Assembly (NCBI GenBank): GCA_023053685.1
Contig: JALIGW010000002.1
Location: 169,798,430 to 169,862,429, forward strand
Length of the DNA stretch: 64,000 nt
Origin: Diadophis punctatus similis
Taxonomy: Eukaryota > Chordata > Lepidosauria > Squamata > Dipsadidae
Direction of reading: 5' to 3'
Part shown: positions 47,477 to 59,040 of the stretch, piece by piece
How the letters are laid out: each line of letters opens with the position of its first letter
How positions within the stretch are numbered: position 1 is the stretch's first letter
The notes under the pieces: model-generated
What the model saw: the letters and a program-made list of their open reading frames with translations, nothing else
Told to the model about the DNA's origin: nothing
The model's database searches: none
Translations under genes and position numbers: made by a program

Positions 47477-50329
47477 TGATTCTCCCCCTCAAAAAAATTA
47501 TGAAGAAAATGTTATAAACCATACACAATAATGAAAATAAAATGCTTTCCAAGAACAGAAAATAGAACAGAAATTAGAAAATGAGATAGTTGAGAGATTA
47601 TGTGACTTTCACCATACTGATGATAGGTTATGAAAATACACTTCTCTCATTTCTGATATATTAGGACTGAGCATCAAAACTAAAACATAATGTAGCATAT
47701 TACAAAGAAGTAATGTTTAATCACTTCTAGAAGATACTACATCTGTCTAAAAATGATCTCCTTTATTACACAAAAATTATCTCCTCATTGAATCATTTTC
47801 TCTGTATGTCCTTTGAAGTTAGGGAGTGTAATTATAGGGAAGTGTTTTCAATTGCAATGCACCATCTGTGAAACAATCTCTTCTGGGAAGTTTATTTAGA
47901 ATATATGTATTATATTTAAAAGTTAAAGTAATTATTAATACATTAATGCAGCCAAATTTTTTCCTTTTAAGTTTCATCAGGCTTTTTAGACTATTAATTT
48001 ACTCAATGTTATTCTCATATGATCTTATCTCATCTGCTCTAATTATGAATGTTAATCTTTATATTAGTTCTATTAATTATTTACAAATTATGGTAAAAGG
48101 GACCTTTTTTGCAGATGCAGTTTTAAGCAAAGTTGATACTTCAAGACCATAAACTTCAATCAGCTGCTATCTCACATGAGGATAGTTATAATCACGATTC
48201 ATTAAATACATGCAGTCAAACACAATATTACAACATTTTCAAGGTATCCCTTAAAAAAACAAGGCATGGTATTTCTCTAAAAATAGGTACTGCTATCTTT
48301 CTTCACTGACTTCCCTATGAATGCCTGTAAGATTTTAAACAGTGTAATCATTACCAAGCATGTCTAAAGTTCTCAATGCAATATAGAAAAAGATGCTAAT
48401 AGAAGGAAGGCAAGACAAACACTGAAAGAAGGTGTCTATCCTTGTTATTCAACTTGAGGTAAATATATACAGTATATATATAGAAATAAAGCAACATTTT
48501 CCCCAGAATTTTAAATTCAGCACAGGCGACACCTAGGGGCAAAATAATGAGAAAATCAGAGTGGCAATTCCAAGGATTTCAGAACTACAACTGATGGACA
48601 GCTCATCTATGCTGTAAAAGTTCCAAGTAACCTAGTAGAACTAGAAACAAGTTTACCATTGACTACCAAGATGTCTTACATGACAACACATCAGAGAGAT
48701 TTCATAGTAACTTGTTATATCTACCAACATTTTAAAAAAGGAAAAAATGTCTAGAAACTATAACAGAAGAAAAACTGAATAAGACTTTTCTTTGAAACCT
48801 TTCGTTATTTTTTTAAAAAAACTACTAACAATATTTACAATACCCTGCATGTAGTCAATGTCTTCCTGAATTAAAACATAATAAAGGAATTTGTGTGATT
48901 TAATACTTAAATTTTGGGTATAATTACTTATCAGAGAGTCTTCCCCCCATTCATAAATGCATAAATCCTTAAATCTTTGCTAATTATTGTATTGTAAATA
49001 TTCTCATTAAAGACATTATTTAGTACACACACTATTAGAGGTAAAATCCTTTCTTGGAATTACTTATTTCAATTTGGACTTTACAACAAAACTAAAAGAA
49101 ACAATACAAGAAAAGTAACTTGATAGGTAGATATATAGTGACCACTTAATTATAATTATTTTTAAATTCAAAAACTATGTTCAATACCTCAGTATCCATT
49201 TCAGAAGATTCTCAAACATTTATCTCTATTCAGTTATTATATAAGAAAAAATAGATACTTAAGTTTACTTTTACACGAATAAAACATGAATTTTATTATA
49301 GTTATTTCATACATTTGATGTATGAAATACATTCTTTATCCTAACAAAGAAATAAAGTGTGCTTAAAACAGTTTCTAAGAAGATCAGAGTGGATAAGTCA
49401 TAAAAGTTTGCATTATGTTACTGAAATTTTAGGATCATTTAATATACTTAGAAATAAATGTTAAACTTCCAATTTTTTAGCAAACCTTAAGGCTGAGCTT
49501 TGCACCTATGTCTTCTAAATATGGAATATAGTCTCACAAAATTCATATGTGACTTACTTTTGTACCTATGGTAATTTTCAATATGCTTTTACTTAGAAAT
49601 AAGTTTCTCTGAACCCTATGGTGTATAGTCTCTGATACTATAAGTCACACAGGCTGCATCATTTCAAACTTGGCTCTTACATAATTTTTAACAATAAAAA
49701 GGAGAATTTTAAAGGGAAGTGAGAATTTAAAATATTTTAGATCTTCTCTATACTGCATCAAGTCTTTTGTACTATGTATAACCTGCAATATATGATCACA
49801 CATTAAAGTCTCTAGATAGTTGCTATAGCTATATTATACGTATATGCCAAACAAAAACCATGAACTTGGGTTCTATGATAACCATTGGGAAAAATAGTGC
49901 AATGTTCTGAATGAATATGATGTAGCAGATAATAATCTAGGTGACAAAAAAGAAGCAAAAAAAAGGATTGAGTAATTTGAAGATGCAAAAATAACTTAGA
50001 GGAGCGAGTCTCTTTCAGAAAAACATTGTTTCAAATATGTAGTTTAGATATAAATGTCTTCAAACAAGCACCTAGCAAAGGAATGAATCTAAAATCATAA
50101 CTTATTTGCTTATGATGAAAGACTGGGATAATTAGTGTGGAGTACAAAGGAGATAAGCAATTGTAGCTGCAGGACAAACCATTTTGGGGTAGCATCAAGG
50201 GCGGCTTCAGGGAAAAGGGAATACAAGCAAAAAAAATTAGAATAAAAATAAGGAATGGAATGTAAGAAAAATGCAGATTAATCTCCCAGAATGAATGAAT
50301 GGAAATATATGAATTTGATGGATAAGCGG
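47477..50329. other. Long unique AT-rich stretch; no gene seen
   Basis: No exon, intact repeat or structured element recognised. It lies within the putative first intron of the minus-strand gene. Confidence 0.5.
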
Positions 50330-50780
50330 TTAAAGAAAAAAAACTTGGGTCTTGTTCTTATAAATGACAATTGTAGTGAGACTTTTGCATGCACAGAGAT
50401 GGAAAGACTTACAGCTTCCCACGAAGGAAGAAGTTAATGGGACTCACTGAAATTGCAAAATTAACTACCTTGATTAAGGGAGAGACTTTGTCTAGCTTTG
50501 TTTCTACGCGGAAACCATTTTGGGAGTTTATGCTAGAAACTGAAAGAAGTGCTTTATTAATTTTGGATTTGATTATTACAATGACTTGTGATTACAGGAA
50601 TACAATGTAATATTGAATTTTATACCAAAAAGTTAATGCATTTTATATTTGTAACTGTACTGAAGAAATCTGGAAGTTACTCTATTTTTTTCTTTATTCC
50701 TTTGCATCTTCCCCTTCCCTATTTTACCTTTATTTTCTTCATTTTTTTTACTTTTGAAGAAATTTAATAAAGTATATTTT
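50330..50780 (+). mobile_element. L1 LINE 3' end
   Basis: Broken frames read as the L1 ORF2 C-terminus (VRLLHAQRWKDLQLPTKEE, then AKLTTLIKGETLSSF in another frame). A 3' UTR follows, ending 'gaagaaatttaataaagtat' with a polyadenylation signal. 5'-truncated. Confidence 0.75.
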
Positions 50781-50929
50781 AGAAAAGGAAATATATGGAA
50801 ACCACTAAGAATTTGCCGTGCCATGAACTAACTGGAGTTATAATGGAAGCAATGAATGACTACAATTTTAAGAGCAGAAAAATGTAGACAATTTTGGGGG
50901 GAATAAGTACTTGTTTTGGACTGGATGAA

Positions 50930-52440
50930 AAGAACTAAAGAAGCCTCCAAAAGAATAAATGGAATCAAAAACTGAATGAAATAATCCAAAATGAAGCCAA
51001 CACGTCAGAGTATTTTACAGATTTATATAGACATTGTAGCAACATGCCAACAAGTGGAATTAAAACAAATGCTATAAATGCAAATATTCAAGGGAAAAGA
51101 AGGGAACTAAAAGATACTTGAAAAATGTTTTTAAAAAGTAAGGCTACAGGTGTAGATGGTGTAACTGGAGAACTCTTAAAATATGGACCTGACTGACTTA
51201 TGGAAAAATAAGGATGTGAAGATCACATCTGTGCCTGATTGGAAGAATGTACCCCTTTACAAATGTGTTGCAGATGGCAGAAACTTCAAGGGTAATTGTT
51301 CATTAAGTGTATCTGGGAAGGCATTTGGCAGAATTCTGACTGAAAAAGACAGTAAAAAAAGACAATGAGCCAAAGCTGGGAAGAACAATGGAAGTTTGGA
51401 ACTCTACATTGGAAAGGGAACATGCAGAAAATGGGGGAGGGGCTAAAAGGTCATTGGAAAATGTATAAAAATAGGGAAGGTGACTATAGTTGTTGATTTA
51501 GAAAAGATGCATGATGAAAAGGTTTAAGTTACAGCATGTTTTGTGCTAATATTGAATTAAAGGTTAATATAAGAGGACCAGATGGGAAACCTTGCAAGAA
51601 AATGGATAGTAAATTAACAGGGAATTTTAAAAAATGTAAGATGTCCCCTTTGCTGATGTAATGTATTTATGGACAAAGGTACAACTAATGTTTGTAATGT
51701 TAAAGGTGGATTGATTTGTATGTTGAATAAAGTACATGTACAGATCATTACATTGCTGGCTGAGAATCCAAATATTTCGCAGTGAATTTCCCATAGGTTA
51801 TATGATGCAACATGTGACACAACAGGGACAAAGCATCTTACATTCACGTCACAGCCAACAATACAGTATTGACAAGGAAAACAGAGTGAATAACTGCAAG
51901 ATAATACATAAATGGCAAAAAGCTAGTATTTTATTTAGATAGATGAATTTGTTATACCTTGGTAGAATGGTCACCAAGGATGAGAAAATGGAAACATTTT
52001 TTTTAAATAAATGCTGCTAGTATGGAGTCTATTGCAAAAAAAAGAGCATTTGTTGAAAGAAGAAAATATGGTTTCATATGCAATAACTTATGCTTCCCTT
52101 GTTACATATGAGAGTTGGTATATTAAGAGAAACATAAGTTGAATGCAGTGGGAATGGAATACATTTGTGTTTTGTGGTAATCTAGATAAGGTCAAGAATG
52201 AATGGAAGTATAAAAAAAGGTGACTTGAATATGAAAGTACAAAAGATGTATGCCCAGGATGGAATTGCAAATCAAATATATGAAACTGAGGGGAGCAAGC
52301 AGACTGAGAAAGTTGTGGCTGGATGCAAGGGATGGGACCATCAGAAAGTGAGAAAAGTGCAGGCCATGTATAGAAAGCAGAGCATGGAAGTGGTGAAAAG
52401 CATAGCTGATTTGCAAAGAAAGAAAAAGAGTGGAGCAATA
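50930..52440 (+). mobile_element. Long decayed LINE reverse-transcriptase remnant
   Basis: It can be followed through many stops and frame changes. First comes an N-terminal RT segment (KATGVDGVTGELLKYG), then 'VPLYK'- and 'SGKAFGRILTEK'-like pieces at 51240-51360. A 'YLGRMVTKDEKME'-like piece at about 51955 and a C-terminal portion by 52130-52430 follow. The same clade appears in minus orientation at 24893 and possibly at 31370. It ends where the CpG island begins. Confidence 0.55.
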
Positions 52441-52580
52441 TAGGAAACGCTGCCTGTATAAATTACAGTTCGCTATGTTTTATTTCACGTTCGCATTTGC
52501 TTTGGCTCACTGTTTTTTTTTTAAACTTCCTTTCTCATCTTTACATAACTGGAAGGGGCGCAATGCGATGGGCAGGCATT

Positions 52581-52588
52581 TATATAAG
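52581..52588 (+). promoter_or_regulatory. Plus-strand TATA-like box
   Basis: TATATAAG lies in a GC-rich context. No plus-strand exon was found, so its use is uncertain. Confidence 0.3.
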
Positions 52589-53035
52589 CTCGCAGATCCT
52601 ACCCAAAGCCTCCAGGTTCCCACCGCAGGACAAACCTGGGTTTCTTCAGACAATTGGGCGGGCCAAGAACCCGACCCGCTAATCGTGGGACAGGAAAAGC
52701 TTCCCTTCTGCCCCACCCCGAGGTCTCTAACGAGGAGGACAGGACTGAAAACGAAAAGCGAGTCGAGCGTCTCCCTCCAACTCCTCGTCCTAAAGGAGTC
52801 AGTCAGTCAGTCAGTCTCTCCCTCCCTCCCTCTCTCCCTCTCTAACTAGCGCTCGACCAAGCCAGCCGCTCCGATTCCTGGAGTCTCTTCCACGGGCCGT
52901 TGGCAATGCGCAATCGCGGGACTCGAGCTACGCATTCAATTCAAAGTTCTCCAACCAAACCCCCCCCGCCTCCCCCCCCCCCAAAAAAGCGCCCAGAGAA
53001 ATAGGTTTGGCGAAAACGACGGAACTGCAGCTCTT

Positions 53036-53044
53036 CTTATATAG
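53036..53044 (-). promoter_or_regulatory. Minus-strand TATA-like box
   Basis: The complement reads CTATATAAG. It could serve an alternative start near 53010, but I see no clear matching splice donor. Confidence 0.35.
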
Positions 53045-53256
53045 CCATCCGCTAGAGTTTCCGCGCCTGTGTCCTCTTCCCCTCTCCCCCCACTCCCCCA
53101 CCGATGCACCCATCCACCTACCTTCCCAGTAAGCGGGAAAGGAAGAGCGAGCTCCCTCTGGAGCTTGTGTGGCTTCTGCTTTTCGGGCCAGGTGCCCTTC
53201 CACGCTCTTTCCCCCAATAGCTTCCCCCTCTTTTTTTGCTCGCTGGATCCCCCCCC

Positions 53257-53278
53257 CGCGCGCGCACACACACACACC
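53257..53278. repeat. Alternating CG/CA tract (potential Z-DNA)
   Basis: A run of CG dinucleotides passes directly into CA dinucleotides for 22 bp inside the CpG island, after a C-run. Confidence 0.85.
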
Positions 53279-53609
53279 TAATCCCCCAATCTGCCGCCCG
53301 CTGCATTCCGAGCGCGCAGCTCGCTCGGGGCGGCCCCGCTTTAACTGCCTCCTAAGTTGACGGCGTGGAAACTCTCGCGTGCAGAGACCTCTTCCATCCT
53401 CCGCAGGAAAAAAAGGTGGGGGGAACGCTTTCCGCCGTCCCCCGTCCCCCCCACAAACCCCGAATTGCTCCGTTCGTGCGCGCGGACGGGATGGTGGGTG
53501 AGCAGCGCATCACTTGGGTCAATTCCTTCTCCTGGTCGGCGGCGAAGAGGGAAAAAGAACAGCGAGCGCGCCAGCTTCCTCCTCCCAACGCTAGAGATGA
53601 AGGGTTTAC

Positions 53610-53985
53610 CTGGAGTAGCCCGAGAGCAGCAGGCGCACCTCCAGCGGGAAAAGAGCCCCGGCGCGACTGAAGGGAAGGAGACGTCAGAGTTGGGGCGCTT
53701 TTGCTCTCGAAAGAAAAACGTCCTCGAGGAAAGCAACGCGAAGCCTGCGGGAGCGTTGGGAAGGGAGGCGAGGGTAGATCATGAAGGGGTGGTAGTGGCC
53801 TGAATTGAGAGAAGGAGGGAGAAGGGATGGAAAGGGAGGGGGAGAGAGAGAGAGAACGAAGAAAAGCGAAACAAACAAAACAAAACAAAAAAAAGGTGGA
53901 AAAGAAGGACGAGGCAGCGGCAGCTTCGGTCTCAATCCAGGCGCGAAGAGGTGTGTAAATGCTGCTTTGCTGAATTCCTGCCCTA
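53610..53985 (-). other. Probable non-coding first exon of the minus-strand gene
   Basis: The minus strand carries CTCCAG|GTAAAC with the exon ending at 53610, close to donor consensus. The upstream limit is a guess, placed just downstream of the CRE/octamer/CCAAT cluster. A long A/T-homopolymer and GA-rich stretch lies within. No convincing start codon context leads to a conserved-looking protein, so the exon is probably 5' UTR, joined to the signal-peptide exon at 35178. Confidence 0.45.
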
Positions 53986-54011
53986 TTTCTGCTGTCTGGA
54001 CCAGCGCTGCG

Positions 54012-54058
54012 TGACGTCACCGGCGCATTTGCATATTCTACCCAATCGCTGACACCTG
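54012..54058 (-). promoter_or_regulatory. CRE, octamer, CCAAT and E-box cluster
   Basis: The segment contains a perfect palindromic CRE TGACGTCA (54012-54019), the octamer ATGCAAAT read on the minus strand (54027-54034), a CCAAT box (54042-54046, i.e. ATTGG on the minus strand) and an E-box CACCTG (54053-54058). The order fits a minus-strand promoter with its start site below 54000. CREB/ATF, POU and NF-Y factors are the known binders of such sites. Confidence 0.7.
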
Positions 54059-54270
54059 TGCGGACATCGGAGAAATGCCGAGGGCGAGGGAAAAGGGCGG
54101 GAGTCCCGGGAAGATGGGGAGTCGAGAGAAGAGGCTCGGTTGGCCAAGGGCAAAGGAGGAGGAGGAGGCGGCGGCGGCGCCAGCTTTCCAAAGGGCCCCA
54201 GCTGGGGATTGCGTGACTCGTGACACCTGGCTCTGGGCCTTTCCTTGGGCGAGCTTGCTTTTTTAAAAAA

Positions 54271-54639
54271 AAACCTCCCTCAGAGGTGGATGCTAGTAGG
54301 AAAGGCCAGGGAAAGTTTTTTATTTTTTAACTTTCCTTCCTGCTGCTCAGCGCCTTATCCTAGCTAATGGCCAGCTCCAACCTAGGTACTCATAAGTAGG
54401 CAGCTGCAGGGCTCCAGACCTTGAGAGAGAAAGAGCAGTGCCAGCTCCCTCAGATGTGGACTGGCTGCCTCTCCGAGACCTCGGGAAGCCAGCTGTTGCT
54501 GCATCTCTCCCTCTGTGTTAACAGCCATCCCCTGTGATTTCAATGAGTTTAATGACAGCATAATCAAAACGCATCCTTATTAAACTGGGCTTTACAGTAT
54601 TTAATAAATCATTGTAGAATTGCAGGATGTGATGTATTT
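54271..54639. other. No gene seen
   Basis: Sequence flanking the CpG island on the distal side. Confidence 0.45.
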
Positions 54640-54870
54640 ACAAGTCAGTGTTGACTCCTGGCAACTGCCTGGATTAGTAGTCCCTGCTGTTTTCTTGACA
54701 AATTTCTGAGAAGTGGTTTGCCGTTGTTCTCCTTCCTAAAGCTGAAAGAGAGCAACTGGCCCAAGGTCAACCAACTGGCTTTGTGGCTAACTTTGCAGGA
54801 CTAGAAGAACTCACCAGGCTTCCAGTTTCTAGCCTAGTGCCACTTAACCCCTGTGCCAAACTGCCTCTCA
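54640..54870 (-). mobile_element. tRNA-derived SINE
   Basis: It is the same type as 25725-25905: 'gttgactcctggcaactgcc', 'ggcccaaggtcaaccaactg', then 'ttaacccctgtgccaaactg', opposite the tRNA-like head. Confidence 0.7.
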
Positions 54871-55324
54871 GAACACACTAAACCTAGTTTAAACACCAAA
54901 TTTGGAAAAAGAAAAATTGAGTTAAGGAAGGTTCACGGCTGAAATGTTTAAAAAGAAAGAGATTTTTGGTCTTGTCTTTGAAAAAAAAAAGTCATGGAGA
55001 CCATTTGAGAGGTCAGGGTGATGGCTGTTAAACCATCTCAGCAATGAAAAGATATCAGAAAGGGGCAGTTGCCCTTTCTCTTGATTGATCAATTGCTTCC
55101 TTTTTTCTGGGCAATATAGACTGGACCTGATGGACTCATAATAGCTGAATTATCCAGCAAGAGCAATGGAGTTAAAGTACTGGAAGAGCAGGTTGAAAAC
55201 CTCATCTCTCTGTGCAGATTAGGAACTCTGAACTGAAGACAGGACAAAAGACAGCAGCAGCAGCAAGCAAAAGCAAAATTGCAAGATCGAATCTTGCAAA
55301 AATTCATGGGAAAATATGCATGTT
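54871..55324. other. No gene seen
   Basis: AT-rich sequence with a short (CAG)n at 55254-55265. Confidence 0.45.
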
Positions 55325-55540
55325 TTTATTTATTTTTACAGAGAACTCAAAGCAGTGAACATATGCAACACAACTTCCTCCTCCTATTTTCTCCACAACA
55401 ACCACCCTGTGAGGTGAATTGGGCTGAAAGAGAATGACTGGCCCAAAATCACCCAGTTGGCTTTCATGACTGAGGCGGGACTTGAACTCACAGTCTCTTG
55501 TTTTCTAGCCTGGTGCCTTAAGTACTGGACCAAACTGGCT
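55325..55540 (-). mobile_element. tRNA-derived SINE
   Basis: It has the SINE body 'gtgaggtgaattgggctgaa', 'gcccaaaatcacccagttgg', 'gcgggacttgaactcacagt' (complement of a B box), then 'cttaagtactggaccaaact' (complement of the head). Confidence 0.72.
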
Positions 55541-55850
55541 AATAAAACTCTCTTCTTGCAGAAGCTTCAGTGAAGATGTAAACAGCTTCATTTATTTTCT
55601 TCACTGAATTCATAAATTGAAAAATACACAAAGAGTTGCATTTTGAAGCAACATTTGTTAGACATAACTTATTAAAGGAAAACTGACACTCTGGTGTCAC
55701 TCAAACAGAAATGAAATTGTAAACATCCAAATAACAGGATTGGATAGCATTGTTCTGATATAGGTTTAATTGAATGTATAACTTTATGATTCTGGAAAAC
55801 TAATATTAAAGTAAATAAAGCAAATTTTCTCAACTTTTGGTAGTCTACTC

Positions 55851-56145
55851 CAGTGGTGAAATCCAAATTTTTTTACTAACGGTTCTGTGGGCGTGGCTTG
55901 GTGGGCATGGTGTGGCTTGATGGGCGTGGCAGGGGAAGTATACTGCAAAATCCCCATTCCCTCCCCACTCCTGGGGAAAGGATATTGCAAAATTTCCATC
56001 CCTACCCCACTCTGGGGCCAGCCAGAGGTGGTATTTGCCGGTTCTCTGAACTACTCAAAATTTCCGCTACCGGTTCTCCGAACTACTCAAAATTTCTGCT
56101 ACCGGTTCTCCAGAACCTGTTAGAACCTGCTGGATTTCACCCCTG
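55851..56145. mobile_element. hAT MITE, family E
   Basis: It starts CAGTGGTGAAATCC and ends ggatttcacccctg, with a perfect 8-bp target duplication GTCTACTC (55843-55850 and 56146-56153). The motif 'ctaccggttctccgaactac' is tandemly repeated near the right end. Confidence 0.92.
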
Positions 56146-56153
56146 GTCTACTC

Positions 56154-56774
56154 CTTTCACACTTTAGCACTAGGGGGGACCCATAGTCCCATCCTATTCA
56201 CTAAAAGTTTAAGGTCAGCTGATGCCCTAAGTTCAGCCCAACATTGGTCCCTTCACCTTTTCTGTTGTTCATGTCTTGTCTACTGGCAAGACATTAAGGC
56301 TCAACAAGCTAAAGGCAAGTGTGGTACTGAAAGAGTTAAGGGCATGATAGCCAGGGTGGAAACTCTGTGTTGCCCCCTTTCCCTTGGCCCCCTAAGCACG
56401 TGCTTATTTTGCTTAATAGTTAATCCAGGGCTGATCCTATTATTAACAGGCAGAGGCTGAGCAAGGAATTTCAGCTGGAGAGAGCAGCTGTTAACTTGTC
56501 ATACTCATTTGAGTGTGAAATCTCTTGTTAGAGGGAATGGAGTGGAGCCAATACTGAGCCGAATTGCCTATCACTCAGAAAGAGAGGACAACTGAGAAAG
56601 CAGAGGAGAAGTGCTGCTTCTGCTCTGCTGAGTAACGTCTTGATTGCTATACAACCAAGGAGATTGGACACCTACAGGGAGCACATGTTGATGATATGGT
56701 TGACCCTTGCAATCTCCACTGTCATCTCTAGAACTATATCATATATGAGCAGACAAGAGACTTGTTACTAGTGC
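56154..56774. other. No gene seen
   Basis: Moderate GC content; no recognised element. Confidence 0.45.
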
Positions 56775-56786
56775 AACATGGAAGAT

Positions 56787-56787
56787 T

Positions 56788-56874
<87 letters not shown>

Positions 56875-56878
56875 TTTT
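56787..56878. repeat. (TTTA)n array, LINE 3' tail
   Basis: Twenty-three uninterrupted TTTA units, the expanded tail of the minus-strand LINE. Confidence 0.95.
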
Positions 56879-57496
56879 GTCAAGCATGTATATAAATATA
56901 AACAAAGTATAAACATTAGTATGAATATATAAAAAGTACAAGTATGGTTTGAATACATGATATTTTACGAGATACATGGGGAATTTAGGACAGGGACGAT
57001 AGGCACGCTAGTGCGCTTATGCACGCTCCTTACAGACCTCTTAGGAATGGGGTGAGGTCAACGGTAGTCAGTTTAAGGTTAAAGTTTCGGGGGTTTGGGG
57101 AAGAAACTACAGAGTCAGGTAATGTATTCCAGGCATTGATCACTCTGTTGCTGAAGTCGAATTTTTTGCAATCAAGTTTGGAGCGGTTTACATTAAGTTT
57201 GTATCTATTGCGAGCTCGTGTATTGTTGAGGTTGAAGCTGAAATAGTCACTGACAGGTAGGACATTGTAGCATATAATTTTGTGTGCTACACTTCGGTGA
57301 GATCAAAGACAGCGTAGTTCTAAATTTTCTAGGCCTAAAATTTCAAGTCTGGTGGCATAAGGTATTCTGTTGCGAATGGAGGAGTGTAGTACTTGTCTCA
57401 TGGAGTATCTCTGGACATACTCAATTGTCTTAATGTCTGATATGTAGTGTGGGTTCCAGACAGATGAGCTATATTCAAGAATTGGTCTGGCAAATG

Positions 57497-57565
57497 ACAA
57501 ATTCCTTATGTGTCCAATCACACTTGGCCAATAAAGAATTCTATTCTATTCTATTCTATTCTATA
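57497..57565 (+). mobile_element. Tiny CR1-type LINE tail nested in the LINE ORF
   Basis: The phrase 'acaaattccttatgtgtcca' then 'cttggccaataaagaattct' leads into (ATTCT)n. This is the 3' end type of a snake CR1/L3-like LINE, in antisense to the host LINE. It splits the host reading between LLTKAY and RPILEY. Confidence 0.7.
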
Positions 57566-58405
57566 TGCTTTAGTTAGAAGTACAATATTACCAGAGAAGA
57601 AGCTACGTAAGATTAGGTTAACCACTCTTAATGCCTTCTTAGCAATGCTGTTGCAGTGGGCTCTAGCACTTAGATCATTAGAGATGAGTACTCCAAGGTC
57701 CTTTATTGAGTGAGGATCATCAGCAAGGTCGTGATCATCTAGTTTGTATTTTGTGTTCTGATTATTTTTGCCAATGTGTAAGACTGAGCATTTGTTAATT
57801 GAGATTTGAAGTTGCCACTTGTTTGACCATTCTGATACATAGTCAAGGTCTTTTTGAAGGGTAGTGGTATTGTCGGTGGTATTGAATAGTTTTACATCAT
57901 CTGCAAAGAGGATACAGTTGCTTTTTATATTATCACAAAGGTCATTTATGTAAAGAATGAAGAGAGATGGTTCTAAAATGCTGCCTTGGGGAACACCACT
58001 GTTAACAGGTACAGGGTTTGATAAAGTGTTTCCTATTTTGACCACTTGTTGCCTGTTTGACAGGAAAGTAGTAATCCATTTGTGCAGGGATCCAGAAATG
58101 CCATAAGATTTTAGTTTTAGAAGTAGTTTCTCATGTACCACTGAGTCAAAGGCTTTGCAGAAGTCTATGTAAATTGCGTATATTGCTTTGCCCTGATCGA
58201 GTTGTGTAGTCCATATGTTTTTACAGTGTAGAAGTTGTAGATTGCAGGATAATTTTTTCCTGAAACCAAATTGTGAGAAAGTAGGTTGTTTGTCTCTAAG
58301 TGGAGGGTAATGGATTGGTTAATGATTGATTCCATGAATCATTAATCAGATTGGGATAATTGAATTACATTTTCAAGGGATTCTCATATTCAGAATTCTG
58401 CCTGC

Positions 58406-58416
58406 AGAAAGAGAAA

Positions 58417-58481
<65 letters not shown>

Positions 58482-58715
58482 AGAAAAATAAAGAAAGAAG
58501 AGAGAAAGGAAGAGAAAGGAAGAAAGGAAGAAAGGAAGAGAGAGTGAAAGAGAGAGAAAGAAGGAGATAAGGAGAAAGAGTGGGAGAGAAAGAAAGGTAG
58601 AGAGGGAGAGAAAGAGGGAGAGAAAGAAAGAGGGAGACAGAAAGAAGGAGAGAAGGAGAAAGAGGGGGAGAGGGAGAAAGGGGGGGAGAGGAAAGAGAGA
58701 GAAAAGAAAGAGAAC
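58406..58715. repeat. 310-bp polypurine (GAAA/GAGA) tract
   Basis: (GAAA)n passes into mixed GA-rich sequence with only a few pyrimidines. It has mirror-repeat potential. The minus-strand open frames of L/S/P/F are artefacts. Confidence 0.93.
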
Positions 58716-59035
58716 TGCAGCAGATCATTATTACTTAATATGTAATGCATTTTAAATATTTATTTTTCTTTTAAAATAAAACAAAAACTTTCCACTAATT
58801 TTAATTTAGAATGTAAAGAAATACTGTACATCAAATGTTTAAAAAGTGCCAACATAGGAATATTAGGTTTACAATATTATCATTAGCATTTGGATAATGT
58901 AATTGAATGATAAGATATAGATATTATGGTGATGATCATGTAATAAATAGAGTGTACAACAATTTACATATGCATCTAACCCTATTCATTGTAGTCAAAT
59001 AATTATATGGAGAATTGCTATAAGTATTCATGTTT
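58716..59035. other. No gene seen
   Basis: AT-rich flank of the DIRS element. Confidence 0.5.
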
Positions 59036-59040
59036 GAAAA

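Larger units (their letters stand above)
52530..54270. promoter_or_regulatory. CpG island, probable gene promoter
   Basis: About 1.7 kb of GC- and CpG-rich sequence stands in otherwise AT-rich, CpG-poor DNA. It carries GC boxes (gggcggg at about 52657), CCAAT boxes, TATA-like sequences on both strands, CT-rich tracts and a CGCG/CACA run. Long open frames here, such as 53352-54191 on the minus strand, are of low complexity and best explained by composition. Orientation of the main promoter is inferred from the element cluster at 54012-54058 and the splice donor at 53610, both favouring the minus strand. Confidence 0.8.
56775..58330 (-). mobile_element. Long 5'-truncated CR1/L2-group LINE
   Basis: Read on the minus strand, the RT region is open from about 58330 to 57565. 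It shows QFGFRKK, YIDFCKAFDSVVHEKLL, GVPQGSILEPSLFILYINDL and FADDVKLFN, in the order of RT motifs A to C, with both catalytic Asp present. A thumb-like segment (KDLGVLISNDLSARAHC) follows. The frame is then cut by a 68-bp insertion and resumes as RPILEYSSSVWNPHYI before decaying. The C-terminal RSKLDCKKYDFSNR-type region overlaps 57019-57246. The 3' UTR ends in (AAAT)n at 56787-56878. The endonuclease domain and ORF1 are missing. Confidence 0.82.

Noticed and set aside
53352..54191. 279-codon minus-strand open frame in the CpG island
   Set aside because: Low-complexity Leu/Ser/Pro/Phe content in GC- and CT-rich DNA. It crosses the proposed promoter elements and splice donor and shows no domain.
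58373..58750. Ser/Leu/Phe-rich minus-strand open frames
   Set aside because: Translation of the polypurine tract.
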